Positions 53,437 through 62,287 of a stretch of DNA of 64,000 bases are shown piece by piece; position 1 is the stretch's first letter; each line of letters starts with the position of its first letter. The stretch is from Vibrio xiamenensis. GTDB taxonomy: Bacteria > Pseudomonadota > Gammaproteobacteria > Enterobacterales > Vibrionaceae. The DNA lies in contig NZ_FNDD01000010.1 in NCBI RefSeq assembly GCF_900100015.1, forward strand, positions 1-64,000, written 5' to 3'. The notes below the pieces were generated by a model. That model saw only the letters and a list, made by a program, of their open reading frames with translations. It was not told the origin of the DNA and made no database searches. A program made the translations under genes and the position numbers.

Positions 53437-54534
53437 ATGCAAGAAGAGATCGCTCAACTGGCTAACGAAGCCTCGCAATTCGTCGACAAATGGGAAAGCA
53501 ATGTCCTATTCATCACCGCCGCCAGTTTCGTTGTTTGGCTAATTTGGTGTGTGGTTTACCGACGTCTTGAAGCGCTGGCTGAAAAAACCAAACTGCGCTG
53601 GGATGACTTAGTCATTCAGGCGCTCAAGACCCCCATTAGTACCTTAATCTGGGGCTGGCCAGGCATCATTTCGCTTGGTTTCCTATTAGAAGGCCATTTT
53701 AAAACCACACTCGATTGGCTTAGCACCTTGAAATTACTGTTGGTGATTGCTGTCTGTGTGTGGTTTGTGCTGCGTTTAGTCACCAATGTTGAAAGTCATG
53801 TGATTGCCCAGCAAAAACGCGATGAGACCACCGTTCAAGCGGTATCGAAAGTGATTCGATTATTCTTCGTCACCATCGCGGTATTGACGATCATGCAATC
53901 CTTTGGCTTAAGCCTATCTGGACTGTTAACCTTTGGCGGCGTCGGTGGTTTGATTGTCGGTTTAGCCGCTAAAGATCTGCTGTCTAACTTCTTTGGCGGC
54001 ATGATGATCTATTTCGACCGTCCTTTTAAAGTGGGCGATTGGGTACGTTCGCCCGATCGAAACATCGAAGGCACCGTTGAGCGTATTGGCTGGCGTATGA
54101 CCATCATTCGCACTTTTGATAAGCGCCCCCTGTATGTGCCCAACTCAGTATTCAGTAACATCGTGGTCGAAAACCCTTCGCGAATGCTCAATCGCCGCAT
54201 TTACGAAACCATAGGTATTCGCTACGACGACAGCGAAGTGCTAAGCGATATTGTTCACGAGATTAAAAAAATGCTTAAAAACCATCCTGATATCGACACC
54301 AAGCAAACCTTGATCGTCAACTTCAACGGATTTGGACCGTCATCTCTGGATATGATGGTGTATACCTTTACCAAGACCGTTAACTGGATTCGTTACCACG
54401 AAGTGAAGCAAGATGTACTGATAAAAATTATGGACATCATTAATGCGCATAACGCGTCGATTGCCTACCCGACCCAAACCATCAAACTCGCGCCGGAACA
54501 TGCGGGAATGAGCGAAGTTTTATCAAGCCGTTAA
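53437..54534 (+). CDS. MscS-family mechanosensitive channel
   Basis: 365 residues. About four or five TM helices are followed by the pore helix and beta domain: 'LTFGGVGGLIVGLAAKDLLS', then 'NFFGGMMIYFDRPFKVGDWV' and 'IRTFDKRPLYVPNSVFSN'. The glycine/alanine-rich pore helix and 'RPFKVGD' are diagnostic of MscS. Length and five-helix form are nearest to YnaI/YbdG-type channels. It would release solutes on hypo-osmotic shock. It is divergent from ktrAB. A terminator follows. Confidence 0.92.
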   Translation: MQEEIAQLANEASQFVDKWESNVLFITAASFVVWLIWCVVYRRLEALAEKTKLRWDDLVIQALKTPISTLIWGWPGIISLGFLLEGHFKTTLDWLSTLKLLLVIAVCVWFVLRLVTNVESHVIAQQKRDETTVQAVSKVIRLFFVTIAVLTIMQSFGLSLSGLLTFGGVGGLIVGLAAKDLLSNFFGGMMIYFDRPFKVGDWVRSPDRNIEGTVERIGWRMTIIRTFDKRPLYVPNSVFSNIVVENPSRMLNRRIYETIGIRYDDSEVLSDIVHEIKKMLKNHPDIDTKQTLIVNFNGFGPSSLDMMVYTFTKTVNWIRYHEVKQDVLIKIMDIINAHNASIAYPTQTIKLAPEHAGMSEVLSSR

Positions 54535-54541
54535 AACCACA

Positions 54542-54567
54542 AAGCCCTGCATGCGCAGGGCTTTTTT
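54542..54567 (+). terminator. Rho-independent terminator of the MscS gene
   Basis: Nine-base-pair stem AAGCCCTGC / GCAGGGCTT with loop ATGC and six T. Confidence 0.92.
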
Positions 54568-54589
54568 GACCACTAATGAGCAATGATAT

Positions 54590-55831
54590 CTAAGCGGTGC
54601 TCGCGGCTTGTTTAGCACTTGTCTGATTAGCACTTTGCGCTTGTGTATATAACCACATCATCAGCAAACAGAGTAAGAAACACAGCCCGAATAGCCAAGT
54701 GGGTGAAGCGTGTTCAATCATTAACCCACCAACAAGCGGCGCAAAAGCGAATCCCAACGAATACAACGCTGCGGCGCCAAAATAAGAACCACGTAGATGC
54801 TCAGGCGCCATTCGGTCGATTTGCACGTTGAGTGTCGGGAAGGCGATCACTTCCCCAAGACTCAACACGAAACAACTGATCGCCCACCCCATCGGCCAAT
54901 GCTCCGGAGTGAAAACGAATCCCAACTGAGCCAGCGCCATCAGCATCACCCCAAGTCTTGCGCGCCACATTAAAGCCACATTTTCCAGCCACTTAAGGAG
55001 CGGAAATTGAAACACAATCACAGTCACGGTATTAATCAGCACCAGTGAGGCAATAATTTGCGCGGCGCTTTCTGCCCCAGAACGAACGATAACTTGAGGT
55101 AACGAGGACTCGACTTGCGCATAAACAAACATCATAAAGAAGTTGGCGATAATAAGCTTAACGAACAAGCCGTCTTGGCGAATCACATTCAGTGTCGCGC
55201 TAAAGTTTGGCGTCTGTGGCTTGATTTTATCGGCTCCGCGCTGCGAACGTTCAATGCCAAAAAATAGCCAAAGGGAATAAAGCAAATATGTACAACCAAC
55301 AACATAAAAAAGCTTTTGTGGCTCGGCCAGCGCAAGGGTAACCCCAATTAAGGGCCCGATCGCACCACCGAGATTAAGCATGAAATAGCGCACGTTCTGC
55401 GCCAGCTCACGATCTTTGGCATCGCTGAGGTTGTCGCCCAATACCGCTTTAGCGGGCGCTTCGATCATCGGCCTCATTAACCCAGTGGCAAGGATTAACA
55501 GATAAAATTGCCAAATTTGGTTGGCCATTGCGATACCACTGTATGCAAATGCGGCAATCACACTGCCGGCGACCATCACCCATTTTCGGCCAAACTTATC
55601 CGATAAATACCCCGAATAAAGCCCAGTAAACGCGCCTACCAACGCCGACAGTGCGAGCATTCCACCAACTTGCGTTGCCGATGCACCATAATCACGATAC
55701 AGAAACACCACTAAAAATGGCCACGCCATGAAATAGCTGGTTCTGGCGATCAGTACACCGATGAGAACGGTCCACACTGAGAAATTAAAACGCCGTATTC
55801 GACTCCATTGAAATAAACTTCCTTCGCTCAC
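54590..55831 (-). CDS. MFS exporter (MdtH-like)
   Basis: 413 residues, 12 TM helices. Motif A is present between helices 2 and 3 ('GYLSDKFGRKWVMVAG') and the first helix has 'TSYFMAWPFLVVFLY'. The general pattern is close to MdtH-type multidrug exporters, but a Fur-like palindrome upstream raises the chance of a siderophore or iron-linked exporter. No neighbouring siderophore synthesis gene is present. Substrate unknown. Confidence 0.85.
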   Translation of the reverse strand: MSEGSLFQWSRIRRFNFSVWTVLIGVLIARTSYFMAWPFLVVFLYRDYGASATQVGGMLALSALVGAFTGLYSGYLSDKFGRKWVMVAGSVIAAFAYSGIAMANQIWQFYLLILATGLMRPMIEAPAKAVLGDNLSDAKDRELAQNVRYFMLNLGGAIGPLIGVTLALAEPQKLFYVVGCTYLLYSLWLFFGIERSQRGADKIKPQTPNFSATLNVIRQDGLFVKLIIANFFMMFVYAQVESSLPQVIVRSGAESAAQIIASLVLINTVTVIVFQFPLLKWLENVALMWRARLGVMLMALAQLGFVFTPEHWPMGWAISCFVLSLGEVIAFPTLNVQIDRMAPEHLRGSYFGAAALYSLGFAFAPLVGGLMIEHASPTWLFGLCFLLCLLMMWLYTQAQSANQTSAKQAASTA

Positions 55832-55874
55832 TCACTCGTTCCTATTATTTTTATTGTTTAAATTATTGGCAAGT

Positions 55875-55897
55875 TTAATAACGATTATTGTTATTAA
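55875..55897. promoter_or_regulatory. Fur-like palindrome upstream of the MFS exporter
   Basis: Perfect 8-bp arms TTAATAAC (55875-55882) and GTTATTAA (55890-55897) flank GATTATT. The inner 19 bases agree with the Fur consensus at 13 positions by my alignment. It sits 44-66 bp before the MFS start on the minus strand. Confidence 0.5.
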
Positions 55898-56352
55898 GAC
55901 TAGCGAGTATATGAGTTTTGATACAAAAAGATAGCGTTCAGTTAATTCAAGCTATCAACCGTTAACAATGAATAATTGCGTTGAATTTGTACTTAAAGCT
56001 GAGCGACCTAGCCGCCATAAACTCACAGTTTATGGGCAAGTAATCACATCTAAAACAGGTGATAATATCGCTTAAATTAGGTGCAAATCCGTTTGTAACG
56101 CTCTGATTTAAATAACACTAATATCATTAGCTATCCTAAGAACAAAAAGCACTCAAATTCATAAACCACCAACAAACATAATCTTTACAATTTATTTTCA
56201 ACCTAGAAACTTAATCGGCTTTTTCTGTGATCCATTACCAATAAGAACGTTTGCAGTTTGTTGGCATTTTGGAGTGTGAACTGTACGTCAGCTTTTTTAT
56301 AAACCTAGCGGGAAAATATTGTTAGTTAATAATAAACATTAGGACTATTAAT
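55898..56352. other. Leader region of dcuB, no gene seen
   Basis: About 450 bp, AT-rich, between the Fur-like palindrome and the dcuB start. No FNR site TTGAT-N4-ATCAA or CRP pair was clear, though dcuB genes are usually controlled by these or by a fumarate-responsive system. No coding frame is credible. Confidence 0.35.
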
Positions 56353-57678
56353 ATGCTGTATTTGGAGTTTTTGTTCCTACTCTTAATGCTCTACATCGGC
56401 TCACGATATGGTGGTATCGGGCTTGGTGTTGTGTCGGGTATCGGCTTGGTAATTGAAGTTTTTGTGTTCAAGATGCCACCGACCTCCCCTCCTGTCAGTG
56501 TGATGCTGATTATTCTTGCTGTTGTGACATGTGCTTCGATACTCGAAGCCGCAGGCGGCTTGAAATACATGCTTCAAGTCGCAGAACGATTGCTGCGTAA
56601 AAACCCCAAACGAGTGACTTTAATTGCCCCTTTTGTCACCTACTCGATGACATTCCTGCTCGGTACGGGTCATGCAGTCTATTCAATTATGCCGATCATC
56701 GGTGATGTCGCACTGAAAAATGGCATTCGTCCTGAGCGCCCAATGGCTTCGGCTTCAGTGGCCTCGCAACTGGGCATTACCGCATCGCCAATTTCAGCCG
56801 CTGTGGTGTATTACCTCGCTCAGCTATCTAATATTCAGCACGATATTACCTTAGTATCGATTTTGTCTGTCACCATTCCAGCAACACTATTTGGTACTTT
56901 GTTAATGGCGCTTTACAGCCTGAAACGCGGTAAAGAACTCAATGACGATCCTATCTATCAAGAACGTTTGCAAGATCCAGAATGGCGTGAGCGTATTGAA
57001 AGCACCACAGCAACATCTCTTGATGAAAACTTGCCAACCGCTGCTCGCAACTCCGTCTTGATCTTCTTACTGGCGCTCCTGACTATCGTCGTAGTCGCGA
57101 TGCTGCCTGAAAGCCGTACTATCGTTGAAGGCCAAAAACCAGTCAGTATGGCGGTTGTGATTCAAATGATGATGCTGTGTTTTGGCGGTATTATTTTGCT
57201 GGTCACCAAAACCGACCCGCGTAAAGTGCCGAATGGCGTGGTGTTTAAATCCGGTATGGTCGCCGCGATAGCGATTTATGGTATCGCTTGGATGTCCGAC
57301 ACCTATTTCCAATATGCGATGCCACAATTCAAAAGCGGTATCGTTGAAATGGTGACCGACTACCCTTGGACGTTTGCTTTGGCATTATTCATTGTTTCTG
57401 TGGTCGTTAACTCTCAAGCCGCGACCGCGCGTATGATGTTGCCAGTCGGACTCAGTCTGGGCTTAGACCCTGCGCTGCTGATTGGTATTATGCCTGCCGT
57501 ATACGGTTACTTCTTTATTCCGAATTACCCATCGGATATCGCGACCGTGAACTTTGATACCTCAGGTACCACCAAAATTGGTAAATGGTACTTTAACCAC
57601 TCCTTTATGGCGGTCGGTTTGATTGCTGTCATTGGTTCATGTTGCCTAGGATATGTGCTGGCGCAAATGTTTATCTAA
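56353..57678 (+). CDS. dcuB: Anaerobic C4-dicarboxylate transporter DcuB
   Basis: 441 residues with about 11-12 TM helices. It follows E. coli DcuB more closely than DcuA, notably in 'LLGTGHAVYSIMPIIGDVA', 'LKNGIRPERPMASASVASQL' and 'GTTKIGKWYFNHSF'. It exchanges fumarate or aspartate for succinate across the inner membrane, supporting fumarate respiration. The ATG at 56353 has AGGA ten bases before. Monocistronic with a strong terminator. Confidence 0.9.
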   Translation: MLYLEFLFLLLMLYIGSRYGGIGLGVVSGIGLVIEVFVFKMPPTSPPVSVMLIILAVVTCASILEAAGGLKYMLQVAERLLRKNPKRVTLIAPFVTYSMTFLLGTGHAVYSIMPIIGDVALKNGIRPERPMASASVASQLGITASPISAAVVYYLAQLSNIQHDITLVSILSVTIPATLFGTLLMALYSLKRGKELNDDPIYQERLQDPEWRERIESTTATSLDENLPTAARNSVLIFLLALLTIVVVAMLPESRTIVEGQKPVSMAVVIQMMMLCFGGIILLVTKTDPRKVPNGVVFKSGMVAAIAIYGIAWMSDTYFQYAMPQFKSGIVEMVTDYPWTFALALFIVSVVVNSQAATARMMLPVGLSLGLDPALLIGIMPAVYGYFFIPNYPSDIATVNFDTSGTTKIGKWYFNHSFMAVGLIAVIGSCCLGYVLAQMFI

Positions 57679-57695
57679 TTCGCCAACGCTTATAG

Positions 57696-57722
57696 AAAAA
57701 GCCAGCATACGCTGGCTTTTTT
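57696..57722. terminator. Terminator between dcuB and the aldo/keto reductase gene
   Basis: Stem AAAAAGCCAGC / GCTGGCTTTTT with loop ATAC; T-runs on both strands. Confidence 0.9.
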
Positions 57723-57745
57723 GTTGGGGTATTATTTGTGCTCCG

Positions 57746-58654
57746 TTATGGCACACCGTGGCCTTTTGCTGCAACCCAAACTCGATACCATTGTTCGCGA
57801 GAAAGCTCTAATTGCAACGCTTTGACTGCATTGGCAACACGTTCAATTTTACCACTTCCGATAATCGGCACAGGTTTCGAAGGCAAACGCATAACCCAAG
57901 CGTAAATAACCTGATCGATGGTTTGCGCGCCGATTTCGTCTCGAATCGCTTCAAGCTCTTTGCGCACTCGTTGTATTTGTTCACTATTGCCACTGAAAAT
58001 CTCGCCTTTAGCCAAACACGACCAAGCCATAGGCTGAATACGAGCTTGTTGCAGTTGATCGAGCGTACCATCGTGCGCGACTTCGAAATTCAGCGGATTG
58101 ATCTCCACTTGGTTAGTTACAAGGGATTTCGATAAACGCGATTGCAATAAACTAAATTGGGAAGCACTAAAATTAGACACACCGAAATGTTTCACTTTGC
58201 CAATTTTATGCAGCTCCTGAAATGCTTGAGCGACTTCGTCTGCGTCCATCAACACATCAGGACGATGAATCAATAGCACATCGAGCTGTTCCACATTGAG
58301 TCGCGCAAGTGAATTATTCACCGAGTCATAGATATGTGCGGCGCTGGTGTCATAGTGGTTCACTTTACGATCAGGAAACTTATCGCTACACAAATTAATA
58401 TCGCATTTGGTGACGATTTCGATTTGCTCCCTTACCGATGGGTCGAGTTTAAGTGCTTCACCAAACAGTTGTTCACACTCGTAGTTACCATAAATGTCCG
58501 CGTGGTCAACGGTGGTAATACCCAGCTCAATATGCTGTTTTAAAAACGTAAGACGCTGTTGCGGCGACATTCCCCAATCAGCAAGACGCCAATAACCCTG
58601 TACCATTTGAGAAAACTCAGGGCCTTGAGGAGCAATAGTCGTTTTAGACATCAT
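57746..58654 (-). CDS. Aldo/keto reductase, YdhF family
   Basis: 302 residues. AKR barrel with catalytic Tyr in 'DHADIYGNYECEQLFGEAL' (tetrad Asp and Tyr visible), 'LLIHRPD' with His, 'HFGVSNFSASQFSLLQ' for the substrate side, and 'VPIIGSGKIERV' for NADPH binding. This is the E. coli YdhF pattern. GGAGGTAAGGAC immediately before the two ATG codons is an excellent ribosome site. Divergent from a small HTH regulator, a probable regulator-enzyme pair. Confidence 0.92.
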   Translation of the reverse strand: MMSKTTIAPQGPEFSQMVQGYWRLADWGMSPQQRLTFLKQHIELGITTVDHADIYGNYECEQLFGEALKLDPSVREQIEIVTKCDINLCSDKFPDRKVNHYDTSAAHIYDSVNNSLARLNVEQLDVLLIHRPDVLMDADEVAQAFQELHKIGKVKHFGVSNFSASQFSLLQSRLSKSLVTNQVEINPLNFEVAHDGTLDQLQQARIQPMAWSCLAKGEIFSGNSEQIQRVRKELEAIRDEIGAQTIDQVIYAWVMRLPSKPVPIIGSGKIERVANAVKALQLELSREQWYRVWVAAKGHGVP

Positions 58655-58693
58655 GTCCTTACCTCCAAAATGAATTCGTTTACGAGGTTATGC

Positions 58694-58721
58694 TTGTTTG
58701 GCGTTTGGCTCAACGTATACT
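58694..58721 (+). promoter_or_regulatory. Putative promoter of the small HTH gene
   Basis: TTGTTT (58694-58699) and TATACT (58716-58721) with 16-bp spacing. It predicts a start near 58728 and a short leader containing GGAG, which supports the TTG start at 58751. Confidence 0.5.
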
Positions 58722-58750
58722 GGGAACAAATTCGAACTGGAGTACGAAAT

Positions 58751-59167
58751 TTGAGTTTTGCAGCACGTTTAAAGCAACTGATTGGCAAAGAGACGGTGAG
58801 TGGATTTGCTCGTCGAGTCGAGCTCTCTGAAGCCTTAGTTCGCAAATATCTCGCAGGAAGTGAGCCAAGTTTATCCAAAGCCAACCAAATTGCGATGCGG
58901 GCTAACTGCTCCTTAGAGTGGCTTGCCACTGGATGTGGGTACTTATATCGCCAAGCCGAAGTGGTGGATATGGAGGCCTATACGCTTGCATATCAAGCGG
59001 TCTTTAACCGCGCCCCACAAGCACTTGAAGAGCATCAACAGATGATTTCTGGTTATCAGTATCTGCGAGCTCATAAAAAAGCCGACGGTTACCTTGATCA
59101 ACAAGCCATGAAACAGTTTCTCTCACGCCAGCAAGCGGAGTTAGATGAAACGCCAACCAATGCCTAA
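58751..59167 (+). CDS. Small HTH (XRE/CI-like) regulator
   Basis: 138 residues, using a TTG start at 58751 that has GGAG eight bases upstream; the longer frame from 58670 or 58559 has no ribosome site and overlaps the divergent gene. The HTH is 'FARRVELSEALVRKYLAGSE' and 'SLSKANQIAMRANCSLEWLA', the phage-repressor-type arrangement 'ANCSLEWLATG'. A second helical part follows. It is divergent from the YdhF-type reductase, so it likely represses that promoter region and its own. No other phage genes are near, so it is not evidence of a prophage. Confidence 0.7.
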   Translation: MSFAARLKQLIGKETVSGFARRVELSEALVRKYLAGSEPSLSKANQIAMRANCSLEWLATGCGYLYRQAEVVDMEAYTLAYQAVFNRAPQALEEHQQMISGYQYLRAHKKADGYLDQQAMKQFLSRQQAELDETPTNA

Positions 59168-59189
59168 TGTCGACCGTATCAGCGGCGAT

Positions 59190-59219
59190 AAAAAATAAAA
59201 AGCTCGCCGATGGCGAGCT
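59190..59219 (-). terminator. Terminator of the small membrane protein gene
   Basis: Stem AGCTCGCC / GGCGAGCT with loop ATC on the minus strand, followed by TTTTTATTTTT. It begins eight bases after the stop codon at 59227. Confidence 0.85.
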
Positions 59220-59226
59220 ATATAGA

Positions 59227-59589
59227 TCAGGCAAATTTTTGCAGTAACCGCTGCGTCACTTTCACGCCGCGATCTCGATACGCAAACCATAGATAAGTGG
59301 TCACAATAGAAAAGAACAAATAAGAGAGCGAAAATACCAGCGGCGAACTGATCAGTTGCTGCGAAATCCCCCAGCTAACTCCTGCAACGGTCACGCACAA
59401 CTTCGCCAACATCCCTAATCCAAGCAGCAAAAAGGCCAGTTGAGGGTAACGGCTGGAGCGAAATGCGAACCAATAACAGCTACCCACCGCCAACGAGGCT
59501 ATCGACAATCCGAGCATAAAAGAATGCCAATGATCCGCGGCCGCAACACCACCAGAAACGGATAACAACGCAATTAGGAGTAATTTCAT
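59227..59589 (-). CDS. Small four-helix membrane protein, unrecognised
   Basis: 120 residues from the ATG at 59589, with GGAG six bases upstream; a further start at 59616 is possible. About four TM helices: 'LLLIALLSVSGGVA', 'MLGLSIASLAVGSCYWFAF', 'LAFLLLGLGMLAKLCVTVAG' and 'FSLSYLFFSIVTTYLWFAY'. Inner membrane. No family recognised. Confidence 0.65.
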   Translation of the reverse strand: MKLLLIALLSVSGGVAAADHWHSFMLGLSIASLAVGSCYWFAFRSSRYPQLAFLLLGLGMLAKLCVTVAGVSWGISQQLISSPLVFSLSYLFFSIVTTYLWFAYRDRGVKVTQRLLQKFA

Positions 59590-60281
59590 ACCACGCTCCA
59601 TAACCCACACAAACATTTCATTATCGAAATCTTAATTTCCAATATATTGCTAATTGATTAGGTAAAACACAAGGGCAAATAGCACCTTATGATGAGTCAG
59701 GGTCCCGGTAAAAACAGAATGTAACGAAAATGATCAGTGGCAAAAAAGAAATGTCTTTGCAGATTAGGGAGTTTTCTGGTTCAAAAAGTAGCCAAAGGCA
59801 AATTGATACAAAAATTTAACACAAGCCAGAACGCAATAATATGTATCCAAATGTAACATTACCAAGCCGACTATTTAACCCAAAAACCTAGCAAACACCA
59901 TGCGCAATCTATTGAGTAATGCGATAAATACTAAGCAAACTAAATGATTTATCACACTAATTTGTCGCTGTTTCAGAGTCTGTTTCGAACATGGAACGAG
60001 TGTGACATTGATATGAAATTCATCACCCAAAAATCAAAAACCCTACCTAGCGCATAAAACTCAGCAAAATCTGACTTTATTTAGTGTAAGCCCGCATATT
60101 TTAGTTGACTTAAATGGGGCGCTCTCTCAGACTATACCGCAGCTAGAAATCGATTCTTTGTCTACACCTGCGTTTCGTTGAGTTTCTTGTAACTCCTCAG
60201 TCGTACCGTACGCAATAGCAATCTACTTTTACGCGCTATCGTGCCTTTATCGGCTAACATTTTTTTAATAGGATTTATATT
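59590..60281 (+). promoter_or_regulatory. Long upstream region of the cold-shock gene
   Basis: About 690 bp with no credible gene, AT-rich in the first 400 bases. The 3' part (about 60120-60281) probably forms the long 5' untranslated leader typical of cspA-type genes, which fold as RNA thermosensors. A GTACCGTACGC stretch near 60203 is partly palindromic. TAGGATTTATATT before the ATG contains a modest AGGA. Confidence 0.4.
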
Positions 60282-60491
60282 ATGTCTAATACAGTTACTG
60301 GAACAGTAAAATGGTTCAACGAAACTAAAGGTTTTGGTTTTATTCAACAAGAAAACGGTCCTGACGTTTTCGCTCACTTCAGCGCTATCACTGGCGACGG
60401 TTTCCGTACTCTGACTGAAGGTCAAGCGGTTGAATTCAGCGTAACTCAAGGTCAAAAAGGCCCTCAAGCTGAAAACATCAAAGTACTATAA
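60282..60491 (+). CDS. CspA-family cold-shock protein
   Basis: 69 residues, single cold-shock domain. RNP1 is 'KGFGFIQQ', RNP2 is 'DVFAHFSAI', and '[14 protein letters not shown]' opens the fold. It binds single-stranded RNA or DNA as a chaperone. The Vibrio relatives CspA/CspV are strongly cold induced. The leader before it is long and there is a good terminator after it. Confidence 0.96.
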   Translation: MSNTVTGTVKWFNETKGFGFIQQENGPDVFAHFSAITGDGFRTLTEGQAVEFSVTQGQKGPQAENIKVL

Positions 60492-60516
60492 TTTTAAGTT
60501 AAAGTACTTGTAGACA

Positions 60517-60546
60517 AAAATAGCCAGCACATGCTGGCTATTTTTA
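60517..60546 (+). terminator. Rho-independent terminator of the cold-shock gene
   Basis: Stem AAAATAGCCAGCA with its complement TGCTGGCTATTTT and a two-base loop; T-run included. Confidence 0.92.
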
Positions 60547-60621
60547 TGTCGAAAATTCATGCCCTCGCTTGTATCCTTGAGATTCAAAGTCAAAAGATGA
60601 TCTGAAAAACCATTAGTTACA

Positions 60622-61149
60622 ATGAATACGCTCGAGCAATTCCTAACTCAAATTGGCATGAACCAACTACTCTCTAGTCAAACCTATTTGGCTCAGTGGC
60701 AATCTTTCTGCGCGCGTCATCACTCACTTTTTGAAATTGTCACCGCCGATAAACCCGAATTAGATGTCGCTCTAGGACTATTTACCAAAGCGCATATCGA
60801 AGCCATCACTCAATTCGAAGCCCAAAGCCAAGCCGCGAAAGGTGTGATTTTCGCCATAGAAAACAACCTAGCCGAACACAAAAATGCATTTCAGTTAGAT
60901 GCTGCCGATGAACTTGAATTTGTTACCCACGGTTGGCTGTACCTTCAAGGCTATCTAGCAATGGATTTCAGCCTGGCTAATGACCATGCTCATCAAACAG
61001 CGCATATGCTCACCCAAACCTTTTCCGGAAATCCACAAGAAAAACGGAGTATGTTTCTGTCAAGCTATTACATTGGTAAAGAAAGGCGTCCGGCAACGAA
61101 TTCACCTAAAGGCTTGGCGCGACTGGTTCAATGGTTAAAGTCACTTTAA
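60622..61149 (+). CDS. Unrecognised 175-residue cytosolic protein
   Basis: No family recognised. It appears all-helical, without signal peptide or TM segment. Notable stretches are 'LFTKAHIEAITQFEAQ', 'AADELEFVTHGWLYLQGYL' and 'HQTAHMLTQTFSGNPQEKRSMF' (as HQTAHMLTQTF), with several His and Glu that could suit metal binding. The C-terminus is basic. It lies between the cold-shock gene and azlC and has its own gaps on both sides. Confidence 0.55.
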   Translation: MNTLEQFLTQIGMNQLLSSQTYLAQWQSFCARHHSLFEIVTADKPELDVALGLFTKAHIEAITQFEAQSQAAKGVIFAIENNLAEHKNAFQLDAADELEFVTHGWLYLQGYLAMDFSLANDHAHQTAHMLTQTFSGNPQEKRSMFLSSYYIGKERRPATNSPKGLARLVQWLKSL

Positions 61150-61250
61150 CCTCAAGATTAGAAATGCCAACCAAATAACGCAATTTTGTACAAGTCTTTG
61201 ACATTTATTTGTGGCTTGATAACGTTCTGCATTCACTATCAGGATGATTT

Positions 61251-61973
61251 ATGAGTAGTACTGTTTTGCCCTCTTCAACTTTGCAGCCAACCAAAACGCG
61301 TTTATTTATCCAAGGCGCCATTGCAATGCTACCGCTAACGATCGCCGTAACACCGTGGGGACTGCTTGCCGGCTCTTATGCCGCGCAATCTGGGCTTGAT
61401 ATCATTCAAAGCCAAGCGCTCTCGGCGATTTTATTTGCCGGCGCAGCGCAGCTCGTCGCAACCGGAATGATCAAAGCCGGCGCGGGAATTACCACCATGC
61501 TGTTGACCACCTTATTCATCACTTCACGCCACCTACTCTATAGCGTATCGATGCGCGAAAAAATCCGTCATCTTCCTGCTCGCTGGCGGTTAGCACTGGG
61601 ATTTTTACTCACTGATGAACTGTTTGCTTTGTGTGGCAAGCAATCAGACCAGGAATTTAACCGCTGGTATGCACTAGGAGCTGGGTTGAGTTTTTATTTG
61701 GTGTGGAACATCGCTTCATTTATCGGCATTTTAGCCGGTAGCCATATTCCAATGATGAACCAACTCGGCCTTGAATTTGCTGTGGCTGCCACTTTTATCG
61801 CCATTATCACACCAACCATAAAAAGCCATCCTATTGCGCTTTCGGTTCTTGTCGCATTGGGCCTTTCAGTGCTGTTCTCGATTTTACATACGCCGGGGGC
61901 ACTTATTCTGTCGAGCGTTGGTGGAATGCTGGCAGGCTATGTCGCCGAAGTATGGGGAATAAAACGCACATGA
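61251..61973 (+). CDS. azlC: AzlC/YgaZ-type branched-chain amino acid exporter, large subunit
   Basis: 240 residues with about five or six TM helices. Family motifs 'GAIAMLPLTIAVTPWGLLAG', 'SAILFAGAAQLVATGMI' and 'SRHLLYSVSMREKIRHLP' (as SRHLLYSVSM) are plain. It pairs with AzlD to export branched-chain amino acids, like E. coli YgaZH. azlD overlaps its stop by four bases. Confidence 0.9.
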   Translation: MSSTVLPSSTLQPTKTRLFIQGAIAMLPLTIAVTPWGLLAGSYAAQSGLDIIQSQALSAILFAGAAQLVATGMIKAGAGITTMLLTTLFITSRHLLYSVSMREKIRHLPARWRLALGFLLTDELFALCGKQSDQEFNRWYALGAGLSFYLVWNIASFIGILAGSHIPMMNQLGLEFAVAATFIAIITPTIKSHPIALSVLVALGLSVLFSILHTPGALILSSVGGMLAGYVAEVWGIKRT

Positions 61974-62287
61974 TGGTGATGATATCGATTCTACTGATGG
62001 CGGCACTGGTGTTTGTCAGTCGCTACTTATTTCTCGAACCACGACTGCCAGTCAAGTTAGGCACTGAAACCAAGCGTTTACTCAGTTACTCAAGCCCCGC
62101 CGTATTATCGGCCATTTGGGCGCCGATCGTATTTGCCCCAGATGAACAGCTTTGGTTATCACCAAGTAATCCATACTTGCTTGCTGCCTTGCTGGCTGGG
62201 TTTCTGGCGTGGAAAACTCACAACGTGTTACTGACCACCATTGTGAGTATGGGTGTGTTTTTAGTCTTAAAACTTTGGGTGGTTTAA
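61970..62287 (+). CDS. azlD: AzlD/YgaH-type exporter, small subunit
   Basis: 105 residues from the ATG at 61970, which overlaps the azlC stop (ATGA); an upstream ATG at 61952 is in frame. Four TM helices: 'MMVMISILLMAALVFVSRY', 'LLSYSSPAVLSAIWAPIVF', 'YLLAALLAGFLAWKT' and 'LLTTIVSMGVFLVLKLWVV'. 'SRYLFLEPRLP' fits AzlD. Its TAA overlaps the stop of the convergent FAH-family gene. Confidence 0.88.
   Translation: MMVMISILLMAALVFVSRYLFLEPRLPVKLGTETKRLLSYSSPAVLSAIWAPIVFAPDEQLWLSPSNPYLLAALLAGFLAWKTHNVLLTTIVSMGVFLVLKLWVV

Noticed and set aside
58751..59167. Prophage remnant suggested by a CI-like repressor fold
   Set aside because: No integrase, structural or lysis genes or attachment-site repeats nearby; it pairs with a metabolic enzyme instead.
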